27,172 nt of DNA from JAWXUT01 sp044426075. Lineage in GTDB: Bacteria; Bacillota; Clostridia; Christensenellales; DTU072. Location of the stretch: NCBI GenBank assembly GCA_044426075.1, contig JAWXUT010000010.1, positions 1-27,172 of the forward strand, given 5' to 3'. How positions within the stretch are numbered: the first letter of the stretch is position 1; each line of letters starts with the position of its first letter. This document shows positions 1 through 7,549 of this stretch, piece after piece. The notes under the pieces were generated by a model, which saw only the letters and a list, made by a program, of their open reading frames with translations, ran no database searches and had not been told where the DNA came from. The position numbers were made by a program, and so were the translations under genes.

Positions 1-37
1 TAATTTAGTGTTTTCATAGATATATTTTACCACAAAA

Positions 38-74
38 AAGATGACTTTTCACTACTTTTGCGAAAAGTCATCTT
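38..74 (-). terminator. Intrinsic terminator of the XRE regulator gene, probably bidirectional
   Basis: Two perfectly complementary 13-base arms (38-50 and 62-74) flank an 11-base loop. Reading leftward, the stem is followed by a run of T (37 downward), as expected downstream of the leftward gene ending at 115. Rightward it is followed by AATTTTTTT, so it could also stop transcripts entering from the left. Confidence 0.85.
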
Positions 75-114
75 AATTTTTTTATGGGCTATTTCTTTAC
101 AGCCCCATTTTTAT

Positions 115-468
115 TTATATTAATGTTTTTACAAAATCTATAACTTCATTTTTCTTCTTGTAAGACAATTTAGCAAAATTTTTAATAAGTGTGTTGTATT
201 GTTTGTCGTTGTGCAAGATTGCTAAGATTAAATCTTGTTCGGTAGTCGTGCTCTTTGTATATTCTATATTGCCAATGTCATTTTCGTTTCCAATTATATA
301 ATCAATTTTACACTCAAATAATCGTGATAGCTCAATTAATGTCGCAAAATTAGGTTCGCTTTTTCCAAGCTCCCAACTGCTAACAGTTGCTTGTTTTAAG
401 TTTAGCATTTGTGCTAAATCTTGCTGATACAAACCTTTTTCTTCTCTTAGTTCTTTGATTCTATTCAT
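115..468 (-). CDS. XRE (Cro/CI) family transcriptional regulator, 117 aa
   Basis: A small DNA-binding regulator. Residues 1-60 form a complete helix-turn-helix of the Cro/CI type, with LYQQDLAQMLNLKQATVSSW as the helices and a WELGKSEPNFATLIELSRLF continuation typical of XRE domains. The C-terminal half is short, charged and unassigned, perhaps for dimerisation. The start is placed at the ATG at 468, because AGGGG lies about 8 bases before it. A possible upstream ATG at 495 overlaps a TATAAT box and has no ribosome-binding site. The gene is monocistronic, between its own promoter and a strong terminator. It lies about 270 bases beyond the end of the leftward small RNA cassette, whose promoter holds a palindromic operator, so this protein is a natural candidate repressor; that link is inference. 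Confidence 0.88.
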   Translation of the reverse strand: MNRIKELREEKGLYQQDLAQMLNLKQATVSSWELGKSEPNFATLIELSRLFECKIDYIIGNENDIGNIEYTKSTTTEQDLILAILHNDKQYNTLIKNFAKLSYKKKNEVIDFVKTLI

Positions 469-493
469 AAGCGCCCCTGTACGTATTTTTTTC

Positions 494-523
494 ATTATAT
501 AACATAAAATAAATTATAGGCAA
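494..523 (-). promoter_or_regulatory. Sigma-A promoter of the XRE regulator
   Basis: On the minus strand: TTGCCT (518-523), 18-base spacer, TATAAT (494-499). Predicted start of transcription is near 487, just before the AGGGG ribosome-binding site. This supports the downstream ATG (468) as the real start codon. Confidence 0.6.
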
Positions 524-738
524 TTATATAAAATTTTATTGTTCAAAAAGATATATATACAAAAAATATTAGTACAATGCAAGCCGTGTAGAGATTGTTG
601 TAGGGTTTGCAAAATAGTTTAAATAGACTTGCAAAAGCACAAATTCACAAGATGTTACATGCGCCACGCTGAACAAAGTGTCGCGAAGAACAAAGGGATG
701 TGCCGAACAAAGCGACAACGCCAAACGAGGTATAAAAC

Positions 739-842
739 AAAAAAGAGCCACAACCAAACGACCCCACAAGTGAGCAGAACCACCCCACAAGGGTAACCCA
801 ACTACCCCACAAGGGGAGATGTTTTGCGGCCGACTCTTCACC
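739..842 (-). ncRNA. Putative small RNA, copy 1 (expanded loop)
   Basis: A strong promoter (849-877) would start a transcript near 842. About 100 bases on, it meets GGCTC followed by six T (744-739). The 5' end GAGTCGGCC can pair with the 3' GGTT..GGCTC, so the whole RNA would fold as one terminator-like stem. Inside lie three copies of CTTGTGGGGT spaced 22 and 21 bases apart, the first forming CCCC-TTGT-GGGG. The spacings are not both multiples of three, which argues against coding. A second copy at 26870-26929 has one such unit. Beyond its end, 524-738 holds no gene that I can support. Function unknown; it might also be a leader for the XRE gene. Confidence 0.5.
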
Positions 843-906
843 TCTACTATTTTAACACATATCGTGTCAAAAGTCAAGTATTTTTGATGTTTTTGCGAGA
901 AATTGG
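810..906. repeat. 97-bp dispersed repeat, left copy (small RNA 5' end, promoter, upstream flank)
   Basis: Matches 26897-26993 in the same orientation, with no gaps and about 6 mismatches over 97 bases. The conserved block covers the 5' part of the putative small RNA, its -10 and -35 boxes, the palindrome between them, and about 30 bases upstream of the -35. Conservation of a whole promoter suggests a dispersed regulatory or mobile cassette. Confidence 0.9.
849..877 (-). promoter_or_regulatory. Sigma-A promoter with embedded 19-bp palindromic operator
   Basis: Minus strand: TTGACT (872-877), 17-base spacer, TAAAAT (849-854). The palindrome TTAACACATATCGTGTCAA (852-870) occupies the spacer and overlaps the -10. 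Its half-sites are TTrACAC and GTGTyAA around a 5-base centre. This is a classical repressor position. The palindrome is identical in the second copy, whereas the bases in the -35 differ. Confidence 0.8.
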
Positions 907-1009
907 ATGTTTTCTTGTGGAAAAGGATTTGCGTAGGGTTTTGGAAAAGCACGAGTTTAGACTGCATAAAAAGCGAAAAGTGAAACAAACTAGCGATAGG
1001 AGGGATTGT

Positions 1010-1618
1010 ATGATATCCATAATAATTCTAGGTGTTTTGGCACTTGTGGTAACTTTGGGGCTGGCGAAGCCTTTGGTGAAAGATTTTGGCATACCTGCTA
1101 TTGTGCTTATTTTGGCGCATATTGCAGTAATAGGATTGAACTTTATTGTCGCTATAAATTGGGGTGCGTTTACATTTAGCATAGGCACGCTTGTTTTTTA
1201 TGTATTTGCGTTGGCGATGTTTGTTGTTGGAAAAAATGGCAAGGGTGCAATTGTGGCGTTTATGTCTGCGCTGATTTTGGGCGGTTTGGTTTATTGCGGA
1301 ATAATGGTTTCTAAGCTGATAAACTTTGGATTTATGGCAGAAAACAACTTTGCATATGCAATAATTGTAGGTATTTTGGCGGTTATTTTCACAAAAAATG
1401 GCAAATTTTCATTTATAGTTCCGGCGGAAGCGATGATGGTTGTTGCTGTTTTGAGCCAAATTGGACAAGGCGGATTTGATTTAAATGTTGGCTTTGATTG
1501 GACAATGGTCGCGGTGCTTACGGGTAGCGTTGTTTATCTTGTGGCGCAATATATATTTATGGCAAAGCCAGACGGCAAAATGGCGTATTATTTTGAGGCG
1601 GGTAAGCTAGAAAGTTAA
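1010..1618 (+). CDS. Hypothetical polytopic membrane protein, 202 aa
   Basis: I do not recognise the family. The protein is almost entirely hydrophobic, with about six predicted membrane helices starting at residue 2 (ISIIILGVLALVVTLGLAKP) and short polar loops. It ends in a short charged tail (KPDGKMAYYFEAGKLES). The start at 1010 is chosen because AGGAGGG lies 5-6 bases upstream. The frame stays open back to 824, but that stretch crosses the repeated promoter cassette and is not protein-like. The gene diverges from the small RNA cassette and ends 2 bases before a parS site. Nothing in the sequence assigns a transport substrate or enzyme activity. Confidence 0.75.
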   Translation: MISIIILGVLALVVTLGLAKPLVKDFGIPAIVLILAHIAVIGLNFIVAINWGAFTFSIGTLVFYVFALAMFVVGKNGKGAIVAFMSALILGGLVYCGIMVSKLINFGFMAENNFAYAIIVGILAVIFTKNGKFSFIVPAEAMMVVAVLSQIGQGGFDLNVGFDWTMVAVLTGSVVYLVAQYIFMAKPDGKMAYYFEAGKLES

Positions 1619-1620
1619 AT

Positions 1621-1636
1621 TGTTACACGTGGAACA
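1621..1636. promoter_or_regulatory. parS: parS centromere site
   Basis: TGTTACACGTGGAACA fits the Firmicutes ParB-binding consensus TGTTnCACGTGnAACA at every fixed position. It lies in the gap before rsmG-parB, about 830 bases from the parB start. ParB would load here and spread to organise the origin region. Confidence 0.9.
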
Positions 1637-1663
1637 TTTTTTAAAAATTAGCGATTAAAGTGG

Positions 1664-1691
1664 TTGAATTTTTTAAAATGTGTGGTATAAT
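1664..1691 (+). promoter_or_regulatory. Sigma-A promoter of rsmG-parB
   Basis: TTGAAT (1664-1669), 16-base spacer, TATAAT (1686-1691). It lies 70 bases before the rsmG start and 28 bases after a parS site, so ParB spreading from the site could affect its own transcription (inference). Confidence 0.65.
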
Positions 1692-1760
1692 TAGTTATAG
1701 AAACAAGCATCCAGTGGCAAAAAATACAATATCTGTAGCCGTTGGATACAAAAAGGCGAT

Positions 1761-2456
1761 ATGGCAGACTATTCAAAAATCATAACACAGCACATGGAAA
1801 ATTTGTGCAAAGAACAGATAGAGGCGTTTAACACTTATATGAATGCGCTTTTAGAGTGCAATAAAATGTACAATCTTACTGCAATAACGGAGCCAAATGA
1901 TGTGGTTGTTAAACATTTTTTAGACAGCGTGCAAGGGGCTCAGTTGATTCCAGAAGGTGCAAGTGTTATTGATATAGGCAGTGGCGCGGGGTTCCCAGCC
2001 ATTCCGCTAAAGATAGTTAGGGATGATATTGCGATAACAATGATGGATAGCGTGGGTAAAAAAGTTGATTTTCTGCACAAAACAGTAGAAAAATTGGCTT
2101 TATGCAATGCAACTGCAATTCATATGCGGGCAGAAGAAGCTGCGGGGACATCAATGCGAGAGTCGTTTGATGTTGCGGTTTCTAGAGCTGTTGGCGGACT
2201 TAATGGTTTGCTAGAATACACTACACCGCTTGTAAAAGTGGGTGGATATTTTATCGCATATAAGGGTGCAAATGCAAAAGACGAGTTGGATTGCGCAAAA
2301 GGAGCCATAGCGAAGTTGAATTTAAATTTAGTGGAAACGATTGAATTCAAGTTGGCGGGCGAGTATGACAGAACGATATATTTGTTCAAAAAAATGGCAA
2401 AAACTCACGAAAAGTATCCAAGACCATACAATCAAATAAAGACAAAACCACTTTAA
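1761..2456 (+). CDS. rsmG: 16S rRNA (guanine-527-N7)-methyltransferase RsmG (GidB)
   Basis: Methylates N7 of G527 in the 530 loop of 16S rRNA using S-adenosylmethionine. The length of 231 aa is normal. NLTAI (38-42) and the SAM-binding loop GSGAGFPAIPLK (73-84) are hallmark motifs, followed by a Rossmann-type fold and a C-terminal KYPRPYNQIKTKPL segment typical of the family. AAAAGG lies a few bases before the ATG. rsmG normally follows mnmG directly; here mnmG is 20 kb away, while the usual downstream partner parB is kept, 10 bases on. The two probably form one operon from the promoter at 1664. Confidence 0.97.
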   Translation: MADYSKIITQHMENLCKEQIEAFNTYMNALLECNKMYNLTAITEPNDVVVKHFLDSVQGAQLIPEGASVIDIGSGAGFPAIPLKIVRDDIAITMMDSVGKKVDFLHKTVEKLALCNATAIHMRAEEAAGTSMRESFDVAVSRAVGGLNGLLEYTTPLVKVGGYFIAYKGANAKDELDCAKGAIAKLNLNLVETIEFKLAGEYDRTIYLFKKMAKTHEKYPRPYNQIKTKPL

Positions 2457-2466
2457 GGAGGAAGGT

Positions 2467-3354
2467 ATGCCAAAGAAAATAAGTAAAGGGCTATCAAAAA
2501 TACTTGCTAATATTGAAGATGCGCGTGTGGCGGTTCAGCCAAGCGAGGTTGTTGAGGGCGAGAATATATATAATATAGATATCAATACTATAACAGCAAA
2601 TCCGGAGCAACCAAGAAAATATTTTGGTGAAGAGCAACAAATGGAATTGGTGGAATCTATTAAGATTCACGGCATTATACAGCCACTAATTTTGGTAAAA
2701 GACGGCGACGGATATATGATTGTTGCGGGTGAGCGCAGATATAGGGCGGCTAAATTAGCGGGAATGAGTACGGTTCCAGCCATATTGAAGCAACTTAGCG
2801 GGCAACAATTGCGTGAAATCAGCTTAATTGAGAACTTGCAACGCGAGAATTTAAATGCGATTGAAGAAGCTGAGGCGGTAAAAGAGCTTGCAGAAATGTA
2901 CAATTTGACGCAAGATGAAGTTAGTCATCGTATTGGAAAAGCGCGTAGCAGCGTTGCAAACATAATGCGTTTGTTGACGCTTGATAAAGAAGTGCAGATG
3001 TTGGTTAGGCAAGAACGCTTGTCGGCGGGACATGCGCGTGCGCTAATTGGCGTAAGTGAGGCAGAAGTGCAAGTTGAGTTTGCGTTTGCTGCGTGTGACG
3101 GACAGATGACAGTGCGCGAATTGGAACAAAAAGTGCGTTTTTATTTGCATCCAGAGTTAGCTCCAAAGAAAATGAGTGCAGAAACTAAGGCAAATATTTC
3201 ACTTGAGATGCGTAATTTGGTTGATGATATGAAGCGAATTTTCAGCACAAAGGTTAAGGCTGTTGGCAATGAAAACAAGGGCAGAATATACATAGATTAC
3301 TTCACGAATGACGATTTGCAACGCATATTTGACTTAATGGAGAAGCTAAAATAA
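2467..3354 (+). CDS. parB: ParB/Spo0J-type chromosome partition protein
   Basis: A CTP-dependent DNA clamp that loads at parS and organises the origin region. 295 aa. The N-terminal CTP-binding domain carries GERRYRAAK (88-96) and ENLQREN (122-128). The central helix-turn-helix (about 147-170) and LSAGHARAL (185-193) recognise parS, and the C-terminus is a dimerisation domain. The ribosome-binding site AAGGAGG is strong. The family also includes Noc, which often follows rsmG in Bacillus. The nearby sites match parS (CACGTG core) and I saw no Noc-type site, which favours true ParB. The parA (soj) gene that usually lies between rsmG and parB is missing here; it may lie elsewhere. Confidence 0.95.
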   Translation: MPKKISKGLSKILANIEDARVAVQPSEVVEGENIYNIDINTITANPEQPRKYFGEEQQMELVESIKIHGIIQPLILVKDGDGYMIVAGERRYRAAKLAGMSTVPAILKQLSGQQLREISLIENLQRENLNAIEEAEAVKELAEMYNLTQDEVSHRIGKARSSVANIMRLLTLDKEVQMLVRQERLSAGHARALIGVSEAEVQVEFAFAACDGQMTVRELEQKVRFYLHPELAPKKMSAETKANISLEMRNLVDDMKRIFSTKVKAVGNENKGRIYIDYFTNDDLQRIFDLMEKLK

Positions 3355-3375
3355 AAAAACGGCTTCGCCGTACAT

Positions 3376-4647
3376 ATGATACAAAATACATTACAATTGG
3401 CATATTTTAAAGGCTCGGCGCATATTTTTGTAACTTTAGTGGTTGCAATGATGGGTTGGTTTGCGAATATGCCTATTGTGGCGCTTGTGTTTTTGGCGTG
3501 TGTGGTTCTAGTGGAAGTTGCAGTGCAGAAAACGGCAGAAAGCGCGGTGCAAGCGGTGTTTTTTGGCACATTTTTGTTTTCGGACGCGCTAGAGTTGCTT
3601 AAGATAGAGTATATTGCACTAGTCGTGTGTGTTATAGTTGTGATTTGTGTGGCAGTTGTTGTGCAAAAGTGGGCAACTTCACAAAGGATAAAATGGAATA
3701 GCGTAGCAAGCGGGCTTGCGTGCATGGTGGTTGCTACGGTATTTGGTGGGGGTATTGCGAATATAGGCAGTACCTTTTGGCTGGCTGGCGTAGGTGCTAC
3801 AGCTGGCACGCTAGGCGGATATTTACTATTGCAAGGTGTTGCAAAGCGCGACAAGGTTGCAAAAACGGGTGCGGCAGTTGCTGTGCTGTTGATAGTACAA
3901 AGTCTAGTTGTGCTGACCGAAAACGGAGAGTTTTTGGACAATATACTGTATAAAATCCTCAATGTAGGTTGGGGTGTGGGCAATAATGTTGCGCTTGTGC
4001 TTATGATGAGCGCGCCACTAGTGCTGTATGCTGCGACAAAATCGAGGTTCGCTTGGGTTTATGTTGCAATATTTTGTGCATTAATTGCGGTTGTGATGTT
4101 CTCATTTTCGCGCGGGTGCATATTAATATTAATGGTGAGTACGCCGCCAATGTTGGTGTACGCCGTGATGAAAGCTTCACATAAAAAGCAAATTGTGTGG
4201 GTTCTTGCCATATTTGCCGCTATTGTTGCGGTGTTTTTGTGGCTGAACCGAGAACAATTGCTGTCGTTGTGGGGCAGTGTTGCGGATAAAGGCTTGACGG
4301 ATAATGGCAGATTCGATTTATGGCGCCTTGCAATAGAAGATTTTGCAAATGGTTCTATAATGTTTGGGAGAGGCTTGTTGTTTGGGTCGGATATAAGCGT
4401 TGAACCGCCTACGTTTAATTGGTATCACTCATCTGTGTTGCAGATGATATCCAATTTTGGCGTGCTGGGTGGCGTGGCGTTTGCCTATTGTTTGGCGACA
4501 AGATATAGGCGATTGTGCACTAAAGGCAGTTACTGTATATGCGCGTTTATGGCAATTTTTATGGCGGAGTGTTACGGCTTAATAGATGTAACATACTTTA
4601 CCCCATATTATCTTTTGCCACTAATTGTTGTGTTGAGTGCCGTTTAA
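3376..4647 (+). CDS. Wzy/O-antigen ligase-like polytopic membrane protein
   Basis: 423 aa with about ten membrane helices. The strongest family signal is a helix ending FSFSRGCILIL (about 235-250), then a long outside loop with NGRFDLWRLAIEDFANG and WYHSSVLQMISNFGVLGG, as in the Wzy_C/O-antigen ligase superfamily that polymerises or ligates polysaccharide on lipid carriers. The match is by pattern, so the substrate is unknown. No ribosome-binding site is visible before the ATG. Instead a small hairpin (ACGGC-TTC-GCCGT, 3359-3371) sits 4 bases upstream, so the start is uncertain or translation is coupled to parB, 21 bases before. Confidence 0.65.
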   Translation: MIQNTLQLAYFKGSAHIFVTLVVAMMGWFANMPIVALVFLACVVLVEVAVQKTAESAVQAVFFGTFLFSDALELLKIEYIALVVCVIVVICVAVVVQKWATSQRIKWNSVASGLACMVVATVFGGGIANIGSTFWLAGVGATAGTLGGYLLLQGVAKRDKVAKTGAAVAVLLIVQSLVVLTENGEFLDNILYKILNVGWGVGNNVALVLMMSAPLVLYAATKSRFAWVYVAIFCALIAVVMFSFSRGCILILMVSTPPMLVYAVMKASHKKQIVWVLAIFAAIVAVFLWLNREQLLSLWGSVADKGLTDNGRFDLWRLAIEDFANGSIMFGRGLLFGSDISVEPPTFNWYHSSVLQMISNFGVLGGVAFAYCLATRYRRLCTKGSYCICAFMAIFMAECYGLIDVTYFTPYYLLPLIVVLSAV

Positions 4648-4680
4648 TACGTTCTACTAATGAAAATTATAGGAGGTATT

Positions 4681-5460
4681 ATGAGTATCAATTTTAATCC
4701 ACCCAAAAAAGATAGGGCATTTTACCGATTTTGCACCCATATTTTGCCCGCAATCGACATAAAACAGCAAATTGCACCAAATGAACGAGGGCGCGTGTTG
4801 CTCTGCAATCACGCTAGAGAGTTTGCACCATTGGCGTTTATTAAAGGATATAAAAGGCCTTTTAAGATGTGGGCTACTGCAAACTTGTGTGAACGAAGCA
4901 GGGTGCCAAACCATATAATGTATAGTTTCTTTCCAAACGCTGGCGCTGTTGGGCGGTTGTTGCTCAGACCTTTGAGTTATGCAGTTGCGCCAATATTCCC
5001 GGCAATAATGGCAAGGCTAGATGTTATACCTACATATCAAAATAGAAAAGCAATGCAGACTTTTGGGCAAACTGTAGATGCGTTGCTGGCGGGATACGAT
5101 ATTGTTATCTTCCCAGAAAACGAAGTTGAAAGCCGCTATCCCGAAGTAAATTGTTTAAATGGCGGATTTTTGAGGCTGGCGGAAATGTATTACGATGAGT
5201 GTGGCTTGCCACTGCAGTATGTTCCGTGCTATGCTTGCAAAGCGCTCAAAACAGTTGTTGTGGGCGGGGCGATAAGTTTTGATCACAGCAAACCGATTAG
5301 AAAACAGTTTGTTCCGACAAAAGAGAATGTTATGGCAGAAATTGCACAATTGGCACGTTCTTTACCCGAACACAAACTGGCTCCATTTGGCGACAAGGTT
5401 CGTGATCCAGAGAGAATAAAAAAATACGAGAGTAAAGACAAGTATTCTTTACGAGAATAA
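4681..5460 (+). CDS. PlsC-like (lysophospholipid) acyltransferase family protein, divergent
   Basis: 259 aa. NHAREFAPLAF (about residues 47-57) sits where the NHxxxxD catalytic box of PlsC-type acyltransferases lies, but the aspartate is not in register. IVIFPENEVESRYPE (about 141-155) resembles the FPEG substrate box. If active, it would acylate a glycerolipid or other carrier at the membrane; the degenerate first motif makes that uncertain. The start is the ATG at 4681, behind a perfect AGGAGGT; the in-frame ATG at 4660 has no such site. It lies 10 bases upstream of gltX and 33 bases after the Wzy-like gene, so all three may be cotranscribed. Confidence 0.6.
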   Translation: MSINFNPPKKDRAFYRFCTHILPAIDIKQQIAPNERGRVLLCNHAREFAPLAFIKGYKRPFKMWATANLCERSRVPNHIMYSFFPNAGAVGRLLLRPLSYAVAPIFPAIMARLDVIPTYQNRKAMQTFGQTVDALLAGYDIVIFPENEVESRYPEVNCLNGGFLRLAEMYYDECGLPLQYVPCYACKALKTVVVGGAISFDHSKPIRKQFVPTKENVMAEIAQLARSLPEHKLAPFGDKVRDPERIKKYESKDKYSLRE

Positions 5461-5470
5461 AGGAAACAAA

Positions 5471-6907
5471 ATGAAAAAAGTTAGAACAAGATTTGCACCG
5501 AGCCCAACGGGTTTTATGCATATAGGTAATTTAAGAACAGCTCTTTACGGCTATCTTTTTGCGAAAAAGAATGACGGAGAGTTTATTTTGAGGGTTGAGG
5601 ACACCGACCAAGAGCGTAAAGTTGAGGGTGCAGTTGAACTAGTTTATCGCACGCTGAAAACTGCGGGCATAGAAGTTGACGAAAGCCCACTAAACGAAGG
5701 CAGCGTTGGACCTTACATACAGAGCGAAAGAAAGGCAATATACAAAGAATATGCAGAAAAGCTTGTTGAATTGGGCGGCGCATACTATTGTTTCTGTGAC
5801 AAAGAAAGATTGGACACTTTAACCGATGAAAACGGCAATCGCACGTACGACAAGCACTGTTTGCACCTTGATAAAGAGGAAATTGCAACCCGTCTTGCAC
5901 GCGGTGACCGCTATGTTATAAGGCAAAATATTCCAGAAAGCGGAAAAACTAGCTATGAAGATATGGTTTTTGGCACAATTTCAGTTGATTGCGCAGAACT
6001 TGAAGACAATGTTTTGCTAAAGTCAGACGGAATGCCAACTTACAACTTTGCAAACGTAGTAGATGACCACTTGATGGCGATATCTCACGTAATTCGCGGC
6101 ACTGAGTATTTGAGTTCAACCCCAAAATACAACTTGATTTATCAAAGTTTTGGTTGGGAGTTGCCACAATATATGCACTTATCGCCTATAATGAAAGATG
6201 AAAAGCGTAAATTAAGCAAAAGATATGGCGATGCTAACTTTGAAGACTTTGTTGCAAAAGGATATCTACCAGAGGCAATTATAAACTATATTGCGCTACT
6301 CGGTTGGAGCCCAAAAAACAATGAAGAGAAAATGACAATGGCAGAGTTACAAGAAAAGTTTGCAGTAGACGGCTTGACCCGTTCTGGAAGTATATTTGAT
6401 GAGGCAAAATTGCGTTGGTTAAATAGCCAATACATCAAAGAATTGCCGGTTGATAAGTTCCGCGAACTAGCTAAACCATACTATGATAGCTCAATTATTG
6501 CTGGCAAATACGATTATGATAAATTTAGCGCATTGTTGCAAAGCAGAATTGACACATTGGGCGAAATAGTAGAAAAAGTTGTGTTTATTGAGGACTTTGA
6601 GGGATATGATTTAGAATTATTCTTGCATAAAAAGATGAAAATGACTTATCCTATTGCGCTTGAAGCAATGAAAGGCGCAAAAGAAGTGTTGGAAGCGGGT
6701 GGAATGGAAAACTTGCACGACGCACTAGTTGCTAAAGCAGAAGAAATGGGACTTAAAAAGGGTCAAATATTGTGGGGATTGCGCATAGGTGTAACTGGAC
6801 AACAAGTAACACCAGGCGGCGCAACTGAAATGGTGGACATATTGGGTGTTGAAAAAGCAATTGAGCGCTTAGAATACTCAATGGAACACATTAAATCAGC
6901 ATTATAG
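5471..6907 (+). CDS. gltX: Glutamyl-tRNA synthetase
   Basis: Class I aminoacyl-tRNA synthetase charging tRNA-Glu (and, in many Firmicutes, tRNA-Gln for later transamidation). 478 aa, normal length. Signature FAPSPTG (8-14), HIGH box as HIGN (17-20), KMSKS box as KLSKR (247-251), and a CxC...CxH zinc-site pattern at C107, C109, C130 and H132. The C-terminal part is the helical anticodon-binding region. AAAGGA precedes the ATG. In Bacillus gltX heads the string gltX-cysE-cysS-mrnC-rlmB-sigH; the other members are present downstream here, but separated and on the other strand. Confidence 0.97.
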   Translation: MKKVRTRFAPSPTGFMHIGNLRTALYGYLFAKKNDGEFILRVEDTDQERKVEGAVELVYRTLKTAGIEVDESPLNEGSVGPYIQSERKAIYKEYAEKLVELGGAYYCFCDKERLDTLTDENGNRTYDKHCLHLDKEEIATRLARGDRYVIRQNIPESGKTSYEDMVFGTISVDCAELEDNVLLKSDGMPTYNFANVVDDHLMAISHVIRGTEYLSSTPKYNLIYQSFGWELPQYMHLSPIMKDEKRKLSKRYGDANFEDFVAKGYLPEAIINYIALLGWSPKNNEEKMTMAELQEKFAVDGLTRSGSIFDEAKLRWLNSQYIKELPVDKFRELAKPYYDSSIIAGKYDYDKFSALLQSRIDTLGEIVEKVVFIEDFEGYDLELFLHKKMKMTYPIALEAMKGAKEVLEAGGMENLHDALVAKAEEMGLKKGQILWGLRIGVTGQQVTPGGATEMVDILGVEKAIERLEYSMEHIKSAL

Positions 6908-6941
6908 TCCACCAAAATAGCGAAAAACAAGGAGAAACAGT

Positions 6942-7445
6942 ATGTTTAAAGAAGTTGATGTAAAATGTTTCACGTGCAACATCTTCCAAATTATGGGTAA
7001 AGAATGGTGTGCAATAACTGCGGGAATCCCCGAAAGTTACAATACAATGACCGCCGCTTGGGGTGGAATAGGTGTTTTTGTCGGCAAAAATGTAGCAACA
7101 GCATATATTAGACCACAGCGCTACACAAAAGAGTTCGTAGACAACAACGAAACCTTTACTCTTTCATTTTTAGGTGCATCTAATCAAAAAGTGCACTCTA
7201 TAATAGGCAAAAAGAGTGGTAGAGATTGCGATAAAGTGGCAGAAGCTGGCTTAACGGGTATGCCTATTGCGGGCACAATGGCTTTTGAAGAAGCTGAAAT
7301 TATTATGGTATGCAAAAAGATATATGTTGGCGATATGACAGAAGAAGGTTTCTGCAACAGTGCAGATTTAGAAAGGTGGTATCCAAATAGAGATATCCAT
7401 ACTATGTATATTGGAGAAATAACAAATATATTTGTAAAAGAATAA
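6942..7445 (+). CDS. Flavin reductase-like (FMN-binding split-barrel) protein
   Basis: 167 aa. NTMTAAWGGIGVF (about 34-46) and the following TAYIRPQRYTKEFVDNNETF match the FMN-binding core of flavin reductase domain proteins, which bind FMN and often use NAD(P)H. The substrate cannot be told. AAGGAG stands at proper distance before the ATG. The gene carries a full parS site within its codons 9-14, so part of its N-terminal sequence (KCFTCNI) doubles as a centromere site. It ends before a strong terminator and is probably last in the rightward gltX unit. Confidence 0.85.
   Translation: MFKEVDVKCFTCNIFQIMGKEWCAITAGIPESYNTMTAAWGGIGVFVGKNVATAYIRPQRYTKEFVDNNETFTLSFLGASNQKVHSIIGKKSGRDCDKVAEAGLTGMPIAGTMAFEEAEIIMVCKKIYVGDMTEEGFCNSADLERWYPNRDIHTMYIGEITNIFVKE
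6966..6981. promoter_or_regulatory. parS: parS centromere site inside a coding region
   Basis: TGTTTCACGTGCAACA matches TGTTnCACGTGnAACA at every fixed position. It lies near the 5' end of the flavin reductase-like gene, 3.6 kb downstream of parB. parS sites within genes are common in Firmicutes. Confidence 0.9.
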
Positions 7446-7449
7446 CAAT

Positions 7450-7465
7450 GTTTCCACGTGGAACA
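7450..7465. promoter_or_regulatory. Degenerate parS-like site
   Basis: GTTTCCACGTGGAACA has the CACGTG core and a perfect right half-site. The left half is shifted, as if one T had been inserted into TGTTCCACGTGGAACA. It sits between the flavin reductase-like gene and its terminator. It may be a weak or decayed ParB site. Confidence 0.5.
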
Positions 7466-7481
7466 ATGTAACAGAATTTTT

Positions 7482-7517
7482 AAAAGCTATAAAGAAATCA
7501 ATCTTTATAGCTTTTTT
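7482..7517 (+). terminator. Intrinsic terminator after the gltX-flavin reductase unit
   Basis: AAAAGCTATAAAG (7482-7494) pairs perfectly with CTTTATAGCTTTT (7503-7515) across an 8-base loop, followed by T. The A-rich left arm could also serve the convergent HAD gene, which ends at 7550. Confidence 0.9.
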
Positions 7518-7549
7518 GATGTATAATTAATGTTAAAATAGTGTTTTGA

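Noticed and set aside
745..820. CRISPR-like array from the CTTGTGGGGT units
   Set aside because: Units are 10 bases with 11-12-base gaps, far too short, and there are no cas genes.
569..988. 139-aa leftward frame across the small RNA cassette
   Set aside because: It runs through the repeated promoter, operator and terminator, the internal repeats change frame (22 and 21 bases), and the second copy does not keep the frame.
824..1009. 62-residue N-terminal extension of the membrane protein at 1010
   Set aside because: It covers the repeated promoter cassette and lacks a ribosome-binding site, while AGGAGGG directly precedes the ATG at 1010.
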